The notes beneath the pieces are model-generated. The model was not told the DNA's origin. It made no database searches and saw only the letters and a program-made list of their open reading frames with translations. Positions 26,640 to 37,671 of a DNA stretch of 64,000 nucleotides are shown here, piece by piece. Each line of letters starts with the position of its first letter. Position 1 is the first letter of the stretch. A program made the translations under genes and the position numbers. The stretch spans positions 4,669,501 to 4,733,500 of the forward strand of contig NZ_JAPEPO010000001.1 in NCBI RefSeq assembly GCF_026340095.1. Reading direction: 5' to 3'. Origin of the DNA: Streptomyces sp. NBC_01446 (lineage in GTDB: Bacteria > Actinomycetota > Actinomycetes > Streptomycetales > Streptomycetaceae).

Positions 26640-27503
26640 GTGAGCACCACTGACCCCCAGGGCCCCCTGCTTGGCCCCGCCGACATCCGCGAACTGGCGG
26701 CAGCCCTGGGCGTGCGGCCCACGAAACAGCGCGGCCAGAACTTCGTCATCGACGCCAACACGGTCCGCCGCATCGTCCGCACCGCGCAGGTCACCCCCGA
26801 GGACAACGTCGTCGAGGTCGGCCCCGGCCTCGGCTCGCTGACCCTGGCGCTCCTGGAGGCGGCGGCCCATGTCACCGCCGTCGAGATCGACGACGTGCTC
26901 GCCGCCGCGCTGCCCGCGACGATCGAGGCCCGCCTCCCGCAGAAGAAGGACGCCTTCGCGCTCGTCCACTCCGACGCGATGCAGGTACGCGAACTGCCGG
27001 GCCCCGCGCCCACGGCGCTCGTCGCGAACCTGCCCTACAACGTCGCCGTGCCGGTCCTGCTGCACATGCTCGACACGTTCCCCAGCATCGAGCGCACGCT
27101 CGTCATGGTGCAGGCCGAGGTCGCCGACCGCCTCGCGGCAGCCCCCGGCTCGAAGGTCTACGGCGTCCCGTCGGTCAAGGCCAACTGGTACGCGGACGTG
27201 AAGCGCGCCGGCTCCATCGGCCGGAACGTCTTCTGGCCCGCGCCGAACGTCGACAGCGGTCTCGTGGCCCTGGTCCGGCGCACCGAGCCGGTGGCGACGA
27301 CCGCTTCCAAGCGCGAGGTCTTCGCCGTGGTCGACGCCGCCTTCGCCCAGCGCCGCAAGACCCTGCGCGCCGCCCTGTCCGGCTGGGCCGGATCGGCTGC
27401 CGCGGCCGAGGCCGCCCTGGTCGCGGCCGGTGTCTCCCCGCAGGCGCGCGGCGAGGCCATCACGGTCGAGGAGTTCGCACGGATCGCGGAGAACAAGCAG
27501 TGA
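26640..27503 (+). CDS. rsmA: 16S rRNA dimethyladenosine transferase RsmA/KsgA
   Basis: A 287-residue methyltransferase. Markers are KQRGQNFVID, EVGPGLGSLTLAL (SAM motif I), VTAVEIDD and the catalytic ANLPYN near residue 130. It dimethylates A1518/A1519 of 16S rRNA late in 30S assembly. The GTG at 26640 fits the homologous N-terminus; the ribosome binding site is weak. Its stop overlaps the ispE start (GTGA), as in many actinobacteria. Confidence 0.93.
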   Translation: MSTTDPQGPLLGPADIRELAAALGVRPTKQRGQNFVIDANTVRRIVRTAQVTPEDNVVEVGPGLGSLTLALLEAAAHVTAVEIDDVLAAALPATIEARLPQKKDAFALVHSDAMQVRELPGPAPTALVANLPYNVAVPVLLHMLDTFPSIERTLVMVQAEVADRLAAAPGSKVYGVPSVKANWYADVKRAGSIGRNVFWPAPNVDSGLVALVRRTEPVATTASKREVFAVVDAAFAQRRKTLRAALSGWAGSAAAAEAALVAAGVSPQARGEAITVEEFARIAENKQ

Positions 27504-28399
27504 GCGTGACGGTACGGGTCCCCGCGAAGGTCAACGTCCAGCTCGCGGTGGGCGCCGCCCGCCCCGACGGCTTCCACGACCTCGCCAACGTCTTCCTCGC
27601 CGTCGGCCTCCACGACGAGGTCACGGCGACCGCCGCCGACGAGCTGACCCTCACCTGCGAGGGCCCCGGCGCGGACCAGGTGCCGCTGGACCGCACCAAC
27701 CTCGCGGCCCGCGCCGCGATCGCGCTGGGCGAGCGGTACGGGATCGAGCCCCGCGTCCACCTCCACATCGACAAGGACATCCCCGTCGCCGGCGGCATGG
27801 CGGGCGGCTCCGCGGACGCCGCCGGCGCGCTCGTGGCCTGCGACGCGCTGTGGGGCACCGGCGCCACCCGGGACGAACTCCTCGACATCTGCGCCGAGTT
27901 GGGCAGCGATGTGCCGTTCAGTCTGGTCGGCGGGGCGGCGCTCGGCACCGGACGCGGCGAGAAGCTTCAACTCCTGCCCGTGGGCGGCGAGTTCCGGTGG
28001 GTGTTCGCGGCCGCCGACGGAGGGCTCTCGACGCCCGCCGTGTACGGCGAGTTCGACCGCCTCGCTCAGGGGCGCGCGATCCCCGAGCCGGAGGCCTCGC
28101 CCGCCCTGCTCGACGCGCTGCGTTCCGGCGACGCGAGCGCGCTGGCCGCGACGCTCACGAACGACCTCCAGCCTGCCGCGCTCTCCCTGTTCCCCGCGCT
28201 GAAGGACACCCTCGACGCGGGCACGGCGGCGGGCGCCCTCGCGGGCCTGGTCTCCGGCTCGGGCCCGACCACGGCGTTCCTCTGCGCGGACGAGGAGTCG
28301 GCGCGGGCGGTCGCCGCCGCCCTCACGGCGTCCGGCACCTGCCGTTCCGTACGGGTCACGACGTCTCCGGCGCAGGGCGCGACGGTCGTCCAGCGCTGA
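27500..28399 (+). CDS. ispE: 4-diphosphocytidyl-2-C-methyl-D-erythritol kinase
   Basis: A 299-residue GHMP kinase of the MEP isoprenoid pathway. The N-terminal VRVPAKVNVQLAVG, the ATP loop PVAGGMAGGSADAAGA (about 95-110) and the C-terminal SGSGPTTAFL are diagnostic. It phosphorylates CDP-methylerythritol. It overlaps rsmA by 4 bp and is the last gene of the set; no clear terminator follows. Confidence 0.93.
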   Translation: MSVTVRVPAKVNVQLAVGAARPDGFHDLANVFLAVGLHDEVTATAADELTLTCEGPGADQVPLDRTNLAARAAIALGERYGIEPRVHLHIDKDIPVAGGMAGGSADAAGALVACDALWGTGATRDELLDICAELGSDVPFSLVGGAALGTGRGEKLQLLPVGGEFRWVFAAADGGLSTPAVYGEFDRLAQGRAIPEPEASPALLDALRSGDASALAATLTNDLQPAALSLFPALKDTLDAGTAAGALAGLVSGSGPTTAFLCADEESARAVAAALTASGTCRSVRVTTSPAQGATVVQR

Positions 28400-28477
28400 C
28401 GCAGCCGGACGTACTCACGGGTAACTGAGTACGTCCGCGCTGTCGGCCGCCACGGGCGCCGCGGCACCGTGGTCCCC

Positions 28478-28744
28478 ATGACCACCGACACCACGAGCGC
28501 CCGGGACCGGCGCCGCAGACGCCGCCGTATCGGCCGCGGGCAGGTCCTCGTACCGCTCGGCGCGATCGCCCTCGTCGGGCTGCACTCCGCCCTCGCCACC
28601 CGTGGCCACCTCCTGCCTCCGCCCGCCGGCGGCGGCTGGCAGGGCAGGGTGGCGCGGCCGCGCGAGGTCGCCGCGGTGCTCAGCCGGGCCGGCGCAGGTC
28701 CCCGCAGCCGTGCCGCGCGACGGCGCGCCGCACGAAGGCCTTGA
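28478..28744 (+). CDS. Possible small membrane protein, uncertain
   Basis: An 88-codon frame with an Arg-rich head (ARDRRRRRRRIGRG), one moderately hydrophobic stretch (VLVPLGAIALVGLHSALA) and an Arg/Ala-rich tail that reads like non-coding high-G+C sequence. There is no convincing ribosome binding site and no recognisable family. It sits in a 472-base gap between ispE and the ABC-F gene in which I see no other gene; it may be spurious. Confidence 0.3.
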   Translation: MTTDTTSARDRRRRRRRIGRGQVLVPLGAIALVGLHSALATRGHLLPPPAGGGWQGRVARPREVAAVLSRAGAGPRSRAARRRAARRP

Positions 28745-28871
28745 ACGCGGCCGTCGCGAGCTCCTTCCCGGCTGCCCCGCCCGTATCCGCCGTCCCACCG
28801 AAGGCGCAGGCGGCCGGACCCCTCGCGGCGACTACGCTGGAAGACTGATCCATCCCCTTGTCAGGAGCGAA

Positions 28872-30692
<1,821 letters not shown>

Positions 30693-30714
30693 AGCTCCAG
30701 TAACAGACCCATCA

Positions 30715-30755
30715 CGGGCCGGTGCTCCCTTGGGAACAGGGGAGCGACCGGCCCG
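30715..30755 (+). terminator. Terminator after the ABC-F gene
   Basis: Left arm cgggccggt-gctccc (30715-30729) pairs with gggagc-g-accggcccg (30740-30755) with one bulged base and a 10-base loop. It lies 22 bases after the stop codon. Confidence 0.7.
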
Positions 30756-30873
30756 ATGTGCTACTGCACAGGGTGATAGAAAGGTCGCTCTGGGAATTGC
30801 CTGAGAACGACCAGAGAACGTCCTGAAATCGACCAGGCGAGCAGACACATCAGTGAAGACGGGGGGAGCGCTG

Positions 30874-32652
30874 ATGACTCAGCCGCCCAATCAGCCGCCG
30901 CAAGGCGGCTTCGGAGCACCACAGGATCCGCCGCAGCCGCCGGCCCAGCCGCCGCCGGCCCCGCAGCCCGGATACGGCTACCCGCAGCAGCCGGGCCCGT
31001 ACGGCCAGCCCCCGCAGGGCGGCCCCTACGGTCAGCCGCAGCAGCCGGGTCCCTACGGTCAGCCCCAGCAGCAGCCAGGACCCTACGGTCAGCCTCCGCA
31101 GCAGCCCGGCCCGTACGGCGCGCAGCAGCCCGGCCCCTACGGGCAGCAGCCCCAGTACGGCTACCCGCAGCAGCAGCCCCCGTTCCCCGGTGGCCCCGCG
31201 GCCCCGGGCGGCGGCGGCAAGAACCCCTTCAAGGGCCGGACCGGGATCATCGTGGCCGCCGCGGTGGCCGTCGTCGTGATCGCCGGCGGTGTGGTGTGGG
31301 CGGTCGTGGGCGGCGGTGACGACAAGAAGAAGGACCCGGTCGCCGACAAGAGCCAGGACCCCAAGCCCACCGGCTCCGCGCCGGTCGACCCGGGTGACGG
31401 CTCCGGTGACGGACGCGACGGCAAGGAGGACCTCAACGCGGGCCGCCAGGCCGGTGAGTCGAAGGTCCTCTGGTACAAGACGGCCCCCAAGGCCCCCGGT
31501 GACGGCGCGGACGCGCCCGGCATGTGGGTCACCGACACGCTCGCCGCGAAGGCGGTCTACAACGAGCTCGTCGCGTACAACATCTCGGACGGCAAGCCGA
31601 GTTGGCCGACGATCACGCTGCCGCACAAGATCTGCGGCGCCAGCGTGCAGAAGTCGGACGACGACAAGGTCGCCATCGCGTACATGAGCGGCGTCACCGA
31701 CCGGGCCAAGTGCAACCAGGTCCAGCAGATCGACCTGAAGACCGGCAAGAAGGACTGGGAGAAGAAGATCCCCGAGGGGGACCTCTTCGACGGCACCGGT
31801 AGCGGCGTCGAACTCACGTACGCGGGCAGCACGTTGATGGTCGGCCGCCAGATGTCGGGCCTCGGCCTGAGCGTCAGCGACGGCAAGCAGCTCTTCGAGA
31901 AGAAGAAGTACGGCGCGGCCTGCTTCCCCGGCGCGTTCGCCGGTGGCGAGCGCCTCCTGGCCGTCTCCTCCTGCGGTGCCTCCACGGACAAGGAGCACGA
32001 CGAGATCCAGGAGCTGGACCCGGCGACGGGCAAGGCGAAGTGGACCAAGCCGTTCCCCAAGGGCTGGAAGGTCGCCCGCGCCTACTCCGTCTCGCCGGTC
32101 GTCCTCTACCTCAGCAACGAGGACAAGAAGCAGTGGAACATCACCACGCTGAAGGACGGCAGCAGCGCGGTGCGTTCCGAGGTCTCGGTCGACGAGGACT
32201 TCGCGCCCGAGTGCGGCTGGGCGATCCTCGACCGTGACCTCCAGGGCTGCACGGGCGTCGCGGCCGACACCAACACCCTGTACCTGCCGACCAAGGCCAC
32301 CAGCGGCACCGCCAACGAGGTCGTCGCGATCAGCCTGGAGACCGGCAAGGAGCGCTGGCGCGCGAAGTCGCCGGTGGCGCAGAACATGCTGCCGCTGAAG
32401 ACCTCGGGCGGCGCGGTGATCGCCTACGTCAATGCCTCGTACGACGCCGGAGGCCGGGTCGTGTCGATCGCGACGGCGGGCTCGCACACGCCGAAGACCC
32501 TGCTGCAGAACCCGGCGGGAACCGCGCAGATCGAGAACGGCTTCTACTCCAAGGCGATCGACTACGTCGACGGGCGCTTCTACATCTCCACGACGCGTCT
32601 GTCCGGCACCGCCAAGGGCGAGGAGAAACTGATGCTGGCGTACGGCAAGTGA
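30874..32652 (+). CDS. Membrane-anchored PQQ-like beta-propeller protein, copy 1
   Basis: A 592-residue protein. The first about 110 residues are Pro/Gln/Gly/Tyr-rich with repeats of GPYGQP and YGYPQQ, then one membrane helix (GIIVAAAVAVVVIAGGVVWA, about 123-145), an acidic linker, and an extracellular region of WD/PQQ-like beta-propeller strands (for example TGKKDWEKKI, TGKAKWTKPF, TGKERWRAKS). The topology is a cytoplasmic Pro-rich head and an outside propeller. ATG 30874 is preceded by GGGGGGAG and matches the MTQPP start of its paralogue; GTG 30853 in frame is less likely. Function unknown; related proteins are annotated as PQQ-binding-like or outer-wall sensors. Confidence 0.82.
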   Translation: MTQPPNQPPQGGFGAPQDPPQPPAQPPPAPQPGYGYPQQPGPYGQPPQGGPYGQPQQPGPYGQPQQQPGPYGQPPQQPGPYGAQQPGPYGQQPQYGYPQQQPPFPGGPAAPGGGGKNPFKGRTGIIVAAAVAVVVIAGGVVWAVVGGGDDKKKDPVADKSQDPKPTGSAPVDPGDGSGDGRDGKEDLNAGRQAGESKVLWYKTAPKAPGDGADAPGMWVTDTLAAKAVYNELVAYNISDGKPSWPTITLPHKICGASVQKSDDDKVAIAYMSGVTDRAKCNQVQQIDLKTGKKDWEKKIPEGDLFDGTGSGVELTYAGSTLMVGRQMSGLGLSVSDGKQLFEKKKYGAACFPGAFAGGERLLAVSSCGASTDKEHDEIQELDPATGKAKWTKPFPKGWKVARAYSVSPVVLYLSNEDKKQWNITTLKDGSSAVRSEVSVDEDFAPECGWAILDRDLQGCTGVAADTNTLYLPTKATSGTANEVVAISLETGKERWRAKSPVAQNMLPLKTSGGAVIAYVNASYDAGGRVVSIATAGSHTPKTLLQNPAGTAQIENGFYSKAIDYVDGRFYISTTRLSGTAKGEEKLMLAYGK

Positions 32653-32725
32653 CCGCCGCAGCCCCAGTGTCCGCCCACCGCACCGCCGCCCGCTCCTTCT
32701 CCCCGTCACCCGAGGTACAGACGTC

Positions 32726-34600
32726 ATGACGCAGCCGCCCCAGCCGCCCAACGAGCCGCCGCAGGGCCCGCCGCCGGTGGGCTTCGGCAAGCCGCAGGAC
32801 CCGCCGCCCGGAGGGTTCGGCGCCCCGCAGGACCCCCCGCCCGGAGGGTTCGGCGCGCCCATGCCGCCGCCCCCGCCCGGCCAGCAGCCCGGCTACGGCT
32901 ACCCGCAGGCGCCCCAGACGCCGCCCCCGGCGCAGCCGCCCGCCCAGCCGCCGACGCCGCCGCAGGGCCAGCCCGGGGGGTACGGCCACCCGCAGCCGCC
33001 GGCCCCCAACTACGGTTACCCGCAGGCTCCCCAGGGCCAGCCGCCGACGCCCCCGCAGGGCTACGGCTACCCGGGCCAGCAGCCGCCGCAGTACGGCGCC
33101 TACCCGCCGCCGGTCACCACGCCCATGCAGGCGGCGGGCGGCGGTGCCGGCAAGAAGATCAGCTCCCAGATGATGATCATCATCGGCGCTGTGGTCGCGG
33201 TCGCCCTGATCTTCGGCGGCGGCGTCTGGTACTCGGCGTCGTCCGGTGACGACAAGACCGACGCCAGCACCGCGGGCCCGACCGGTGGCACCGGCGGCAA
33301 GGGCGGCGGCGGGGACAAGGGCGGCTCCGGCGGCACCACCACGGGCGGCGCGAGCAAGGAGAAGGTCCCGGGGAACACCAGTTCCCAGGTCCTCTTCCAG
33401 CTGCCCCAGCACGAGGTGCCCAAGGACGAGGTGTTCAGCACCAAGGGCTCCTGGCTCACGGACACGACGTACGCCAAGGCGGGTGTGGGCGAGATCAACG
33501 GCTACGCCGCGGACACCGGCAAGAAGGCCTGGACGCTCCCGCTGCCCGGCCAGACGTGCGGCGGCGCCCCCGAGGTCACCCAGGACGGCCTGAGCGCGGT
33601 CATCAGCGAGGCGGCCCCGCGCAAGCCGAAGGAGTACGAATACCAGCCGTGCACCAAGATCACGGTCTTCAACGTCGACACGGGCAAGAAGCTGTGGACG
33701 AAGAGCGTCGGCAGCGGCGGGCGTGACATCCCGTTCAAGGAGCTGTCGATCACCGGCTCCACGCTGGCGGTCGGCGGCGGCTACGACGGCGGCGCGGCCT
33801 TCGACATCAAGTCGGGCAAGATCCTGTGGCAGCCGCAGACCGGCTCCTGCGAGGACGTCGGCTACCGCGGCGGCGAGCAGCTGGTCGCCGTGCGCAAGTG
33901 CGGTGACTACGGCGACGAGAAGCACCAGGTGCAGCTCCTCGACCCGGCGACGGGCAAGCCGAAGTGGACCTACAAGATCCCGGCCGACGTGAACGTCATC
34001 TCCGTCGTCTCCACCAAGCCGGTCACCTTCGTGATCGCCACCGGCGAGGAGGTCGAGATGTCGGACCTGTTCTCCCTCGACGACACCGGCAAGCTGCGCG
34101 CCAAGGTCTCGCTGGAGAAGGACCGGTACGACTTCGACTGCGAGGTCGGCGAGATGCACGGCTGCCGTGGCATCACGGTCGGCAACGACCGCGTCTACAT
34201 GCCGACCCGCGAGCACGACGGCGGCGGCACGTCCGGCCAGACCAACGAGATCGTGTCGTTCTCCCTGGCGAACGGCCAGCTCACCGGCGACCGCGTCGAC
34301 GGCGGCGAGTACACGCTCTTCCCGGTCCGCATGGACGGCGGGAACGTCCTGGCGTACAAGGACGGCCCCTACGACAAGGGCGCCGAGATCGTCACGATCG
34401 ACCCGAAGACGCTGAAGCAGAAGACGCTCCTGGTCACTCCGGCGACGGAGACCGTGACCAGCGTCATCAGCAGCATGACCCCCACCCAGTCCGAACTGCT
34501 CTACACCAACGGCAGGCTGGCCATGGGCAAGGAACTGATCTCCAAGCCGTACTCGGCGGACGAGAAGGAGTACGAGGCCGTGGTCTTCGCGGCGAAGTGA
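32726..34600 (+). CDS. Membrane-anchored PQQ-like beta-propeller protein, copy 2
   Basis: A 624-residue paralogue of the preceding gene, starting with the same MTQPPxxPxxPPQG pattern. The Pro-rich head contains GFGAPQDPPPG and YGYPQ repeats, followed by a membrane helix (MIIIGAVVAVALIFGGGVWY, about 149-170), a Gly/Lys/Thr linker (about 180-215) and a propeller with TGKKAWTLPL, TGKKLWTKSV, SGKILWQPQT and TGKPKWTYKI strands. It lies 73 bases downstream of copy 1 and is probably co-transcribed. Several Cys residues in the propeller could pair outside the membrane. Confidence 0.82.
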   Translation: MTQPPQPPNEPPQGPPPVGFGKPQDPPPGGFGAPQDPPPGGFGAPMPPPPPGQQPGYGYPQAPQTPPPAQPPAQPPTPPQGQPGGYGHPQPPAPNYGYPQAPQGQPPTPPQGYGYPGQQPPQYGAYPPPVTTPMQAAGGGAGKKISSQMMIIIGAVVAVALIFGGGVWYSASSGDDKTDASTAGPTGGTGGKGGGGDKGGSGGTTTGGASKEKVPGNTSSQVLFQLPQHEVPKDEVFSTKGSWLTDTTYAKAGVGEINGYAADTGKKAWTLPLPGQTCGGAPEVTQDGLSAVISEAAPRKPKEYEYQPCTKITVFNVDTGKKLWTKSVGSGGRDIPFKELSITGSTLAVGGGYDGGAAFDIKSGKILWQPQTGSCEDVGYRGGEQLVAVRKCGDYGDEKHQVQLLDPATGKPKWTYKIPADVNVISVVSTKPVTFVIATGEEVEMSDLFSLDDTGKLRAKVSLEKDRYDFDCEVGEMHGCRGITVGNDRVYMPTREHDGGGTSGQTNEIVSFSLANGQLTGDRVDGGEYTLFPVRMDGGNVLAYKDGPYDKGAEIVTIDPKTLKQKTLLVTPATETVTSVISSMTPTQSELLYTNGRLAMGKELISKPYSADEKEYEAVVFAAK

Positions 34601-34625
34601 CTCCGGGCCGCTCACCGCGGCCACG

Positions 34626-34662
34626 CGACGGCCCCGCACCCGGACAGGGTGCGGGGCCGTCG
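34626..34662 (+). terminator. 16-bp hairpin terminator
   Basis: Perfect arms cgacggccccgcaccc (34626-34641) and 34647-34662 around a 5-base loop, 25 bases after the stop of the second propeller gene. Confidence 0.8.
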
Positions 34663-34846
34663 GCATATGCGCCCGCCGCCGGGAGATTCCGGCATTCCGG
34701 GTCACTTCTCACCAGTAGGGGAAGCGCAACGCCGAACGAGCGTGTAGCTTCCGGGAGATGGAGGAGGTCGGGGAGTCGGGGGGCTTTCCGCACCAAGGGG
34801 GTTCTGGGGGTCCCACGGGATCCCGGGGATGTGGGGGGATGGCTCT

Positions 34847-35584
34847 ATGGGTGTGCGGCTCATGGTGGTCGACGACCATCGTCTGCTCGCCGAGGCGCTC
34901 GCCTCGGCTCTCAAGCTGCGCGGGCACCGGGTGCTCGCGGCGGCCGCGCCCGCCGCGGGAGCGGCCGAGCTGGTGATCTCGAGGGCGCCCGAGGTCTGTC
35001 TCATCGGTACGGCGACGCCCGCGGAGCCGGGCATCTTCGACCCGATCGTGCGCATCAAGCGGGAGCGCCCGCAGGTGGCGGTGGTCGTCCTCGGGCCCGT
35101 GCCGTCACCGCGCGGGATCGCGGCGGCGTTCGCGGCCGGCGCCTCCGGCTACGTACGGCACGACGAGCGGATCGAGGGGGTCGAGCGCGCCCTGATGAAG
35201 GCGCGGGCGGGAGAGGCGGCCGTGGCGCCGCAGCTGCTGCAGGGGGCCTTCAGCGAGCTGCTCAATCCGGCCGCGCAGCCCGACGACGAGGGGCAGCGGC
35301 TCCTGCAGATGCTGACGCCGCGCGAGGTCGAGGTCCTGGTGCGGGTCGCGGACGGCGAGGACACCCGGCTGATCGCGGCCGGCATGGGCATCGCCCCGAG
35401 CACGGCCCGTACGCATGTGCAGCGGGTCCTGATGAAGCTGGGAGTCGGCTCGCGGCTGGAGGCGGCGGCGCTGGCCGCGCGCACGGGGCTCCTCGACCGG
35501 GCGGGGCCGGTGCAGGTGACGGGCCACGCCGACGACGCCGACCACCCGGACATGCCGCAGGGGCCGGAGTCACCTGTGCGGTGA
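34847..35584 (+). CDS. Atypical LuxR-family response regulator lacking the phosphoacceptor Asp
   Basis: A 245-residue protein with an N-terminal receiver-like fold and a C-terminal LuxR/NarL helix-turn-helix (LTPREVEVLVRVADGEDTRL then STARTHVQRVLMKLGVGS). The acidic pair Asp9-Asp10 is present, but the phosphoacceptor position reads CLIGTATP (Gly54), the switch Thr is Gly83 in VVVLGP and the conserved Lys is His105 in GYVRHD. It should not be phosphorylated in the usual way; it may be controlled by a ligand or by a partner protein. Starts at 34829, 34847 or 34853 are possible. There is no kinase gene next to it. Confidence 0.87.
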   Translation: MGVRLMVVDDHRLLAEALASALKLRGHRVLAAAAPAAGAAELVISRAPEVCLIGTATPAEPGIFDPIVRIKRERPQVAVVVLGPVPSPRGIAAAFAAGASGYVRHDERIEGVERALMKARAGEAAVAPQLLQGAFSELLNPAAQPDDEGQRLLQMLTPREVEVLVRVADGEDTRLIAAGMGIAPSTARTHVQRVLMKLGVGSRLEAAALAARTGLLDRAGPVQVTGHADDADHPDMPQGPESPVR

Positions 35585-35606
35585 ACTCCGGCCCCTGGCG
35601 CGCTGG

Positions 35607-35885
35607 TTACTCGGCGGCGTCGGGCGTCGGCGGGGCCGTCGGCCGCAGCTTCAGCCACACCAGGAAGAACAGCCCGAGGGCGAGCATGCCGAGGCCCGTC
35701 CACAGGTTGATGTTGATGTTCTCGGCCTTCTTCAGGTCCGCGTCGGACGCCGTGATGCCGGCGATGGTGACGATGACCCCGTAGACCGCGAACAGTCCGC
35801 CGATGATGCGCCGGATGTCGAAGAGCCGCGCCGCGGTCGCGGACTTGCGCTCCAACTCGGTGACTTCGTTGTGGAGTTCAGACAT
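35607..35885 (-). CDS. Small two-helix membrane protein downstream of the symporter
   Basis: A 92-residue protein: a charged amphipathic N-terminus (SELHNEVTELERKSATAARL), a hydrophobic segment IIGGLFAVYGVIVTIAGI, a short acidic loop, then a second segment LWTGLGMLALGLFFLVWL and a Pro-rich tail. It starts 18 bases after the stop of the sodium:solute symporter gene on the same strand. Several SSS transporters have small partner proteins encoded beside them, so an accessory role is likely (inference). Confidence 0.82.
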   Translation of the reverse strand: MSELHNEVTELERKSATAARLFDIRRIIGGLFAVYGVIVTIAGITASDADLKKAENININLWTGLGMLALGLFFLVWLKLRPTAPPTPDAAE

Positions 35886-35903
35886 GGTTGATCGCGCCTC
35901 CGA

Positions 35904-37586
35904 TCAGAGGGAGAAGGGGACGTAGCACAGCGCTGCGAGGACGATCGCGCCCCAGCCGAGCAGTGCGGGCTTGCGGTACCAGGCGTCGTCGCCCTCGGCG
36001 GGCGGCTCCTCCAGGCCCGGCGCCGTCGTCCCGTACACGAGGCCCGCGAGCTCGGCCTCCGGCTTGGGCGCGGTGAACAGGGTGACGACGACCATGACGA
36101 CCGCACCGGCGACGAAGCCGACGATCGCGGACACGAAGTTGGCGCCCTGGTCGGTCGGGATGTCGATGACGCCCTGCTTGTAGATCCAGAAGTAGTTGAC
36201 CATCGCGGCGGTGGTGCCCGCGAGCAGGCCCCACACGCCGGACTTCACCGAGGCGCGCTTCCAGAACATGCCGATGATGAAGACGACGAACATCGGGACG
36301 TTGAAGAACGAGAACAGCGTCTGGAGGTAGCCCATGATGTTCGAGAACGACGAGGCGATGAACGCCGTGCCGATCGACGCGAGGACACCGACGGCCGTGA
36401 TGAGGCGGCCGAACTTCAGGTAGTACGCGTCGGGCTTGCCGGTCTTCACGTACTTGGCCCAGATGTCGTACGTGAACACGGTGTTGAAGGACGACACGTT
36501 CGCCGCCATGCCCGCCATGAACGCGGCGAGCAGACCGGTCACCGCGATGCCGAGCACGCCGTTGGGCAGCAGCTCCTGCATCAGGTACGGGATCGCGTCG
36601 TTGTACGTCAGACCCGAACCGGCCATGCCGATCTTCGGCACGAGCACCGCGGCGACCATGCCCGGGATCATCACCAGGAAGACGATGAAGATCTTCGGGA
36701 ACGCGGCGATGAGCGGGGTGCGCTGGGCGGCGGACAGGTTCTTCGCGGACAGGGCGCGCTGCACCTCGGCGAAGTTCGTCGTCCAGTAGCCGAAGGAGAG
36801 CACGAAGCCCAGGCCGAGGATGATCGTCAGCCAGTTCGCGCCGAGCGGGTTGGCCTCACCGATGCCCGTACCGCCCCAGGCGGAGAGGAAGTTGTCGCCG
36901 TGCGCGCTCTTCAGGGAGTCGGTCATGCCGCCCCAGCCGCCGACCCGCTTGAGGCCGATGATGCAGAGGGGGATGAGCGCGGCGAGGATCACGAAGAACT
37001 GGAGGACCTCGTTGTAGATCGCCGAGGAGAGTCCGCCGATGGTGATGTACGCGAGCACGAACAGACCGGCGACGACGATCGCCAGCCACTGCGGCCAGCC
37101 GAGCAGCGCCTCCACGACGATCGACAGGGCGTACAGGTTCACGCCCGCGATCAGGATCGCCGCGAAGGCGAAGAGTATGGAGCTCAGCAGGTGCGCGCTC
37201 TTGTCGAACCGCTGGAGCAGGTACTCGGGGACCGAGCGCACCTTGGAGCGGTAGTAGAAGGGCATCATCACGAGGCCCAGGAAGACCATCGCCGGGATGG
37301 CGCCGATCCAGTACCAGTGGACGACCGAGACGCCGTACTGCGCGCCGGTCGCCGCCATGCCGAGGATCTCGGTGGCGCCCAGGTTGGCCGCGACGAACGC
37401 CAGACCGGTCACCCAGGCGGGCAGGGAGCGGCCCGAGAGGAAGAAGTCGAGGCTGGTCTTCACGGAGCGCCGGGCGGCGAACCCGATGCCGAGGACCACG
37501 GCGAAGTAGATCGCCAGGATCGCGTAGTCGAGGCCGTTGGTGGGCAGCCGGAGCCCCGCGGCCAGGGTTTGTGTGGGGGACAGCAT
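35904..37586 (-). CDS. Sodium:solute symporter (SSS/SGLT family)
   Basis: A 560-residue transporter with about 13-14 membrane helices. Family features include the N-terminal LDFFLSGRSLPAWVTGLAFV, NLGATEILGMAATGAQYG and the SSS signature region GLLAAFMAGMAANVSSFNTVF. The SGLT-like sequence and the divergent position next to galTEK make galactose or a related sugar the best guess for the substrate. The ATG at 37586 is preceded by an AAGCGAG-like ribosome binding site. A perfect TGTTCA-N5-TGAACA palindrome lies 52 bases upstream of it. Confidence 0.9.
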   Translation of the reverse strand: MLSPTQTLAAGLRLPTNGLDYAILAIYFAVVLGIGFAARRSVKTSLDFFLSGRSLPAWVTGLAFVAANLGATEILGMAATGAQYGVSVVHWYWIGAIPAMVFLGLVMMPFYYRSKVRSVPEYLLQRFDKSAHLLSSILFAFAAILIAGVNLYALSIVVEALLGWPQWLAIVVAGLFVLAYITIGGLSSAIYNEVLQFFVILAALIPLCIIGLKRVGGWGGMTDSLKSAHGDNFLSAWGGTGIGEANPLGANWLTIILGLGFVLSFGYWTTNFAEVQRALSAKNLSAAQRTPLIAAFPKIFIVFLVMIPGMVAAVLVPKIGMAGSGLTYNDAIPYLMQELLPNGVLGIAVTGLLAAFMAGMAANVSSFNTVFTYDIWAKYVKTGKPDAYYLKFGRLITAVGVLASIGTAFIASSFSNIMGYLQTLFSFFNVPMFVVFIIGMFWKRASVKSGVWGLLAGTTAAMVNYFWIYKQGVIDIPTDQGANFVSAIVGFVAGAVVMVVVTLFTAPKPEAELAGLVYGTTAPGLEEPPAEGDDAWYRKPALLGWGAIVLAALCYVPFSL

Positions 37587-37637
37587 GGAGAACTCGCTTC
37601 GTTGCGCGAACTGATCAGACCGGAACCTACGCTTCTA

Positions 37638-37654
37638 TGTTCAATAAATGAACA
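37638..37654. promoter_or_regulatory. 17-bp palindrome upstream of the symporter
   Basis: TGTTCA-ATAAA-TGAACA is a perfect inverted repeat with 6-bp arms, AT-rich against the local background, in the divergent region between the symporter and galT. It fits an operator for a dimeric repressor. Its regulator is not in the window. Confidence 0.5.
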
Positions 37655-37671
37655 CTTCTGCTGAGGTTCTT

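Noticed and set aside
28745..28871. Extended N-terminus for the ABC-F protein
   Set aside because: The in-frame extension is low-complexity Arg/Pro/Ala sequence; ATG 28872 has AGGAG at good spacing and the conserved domain begins there.
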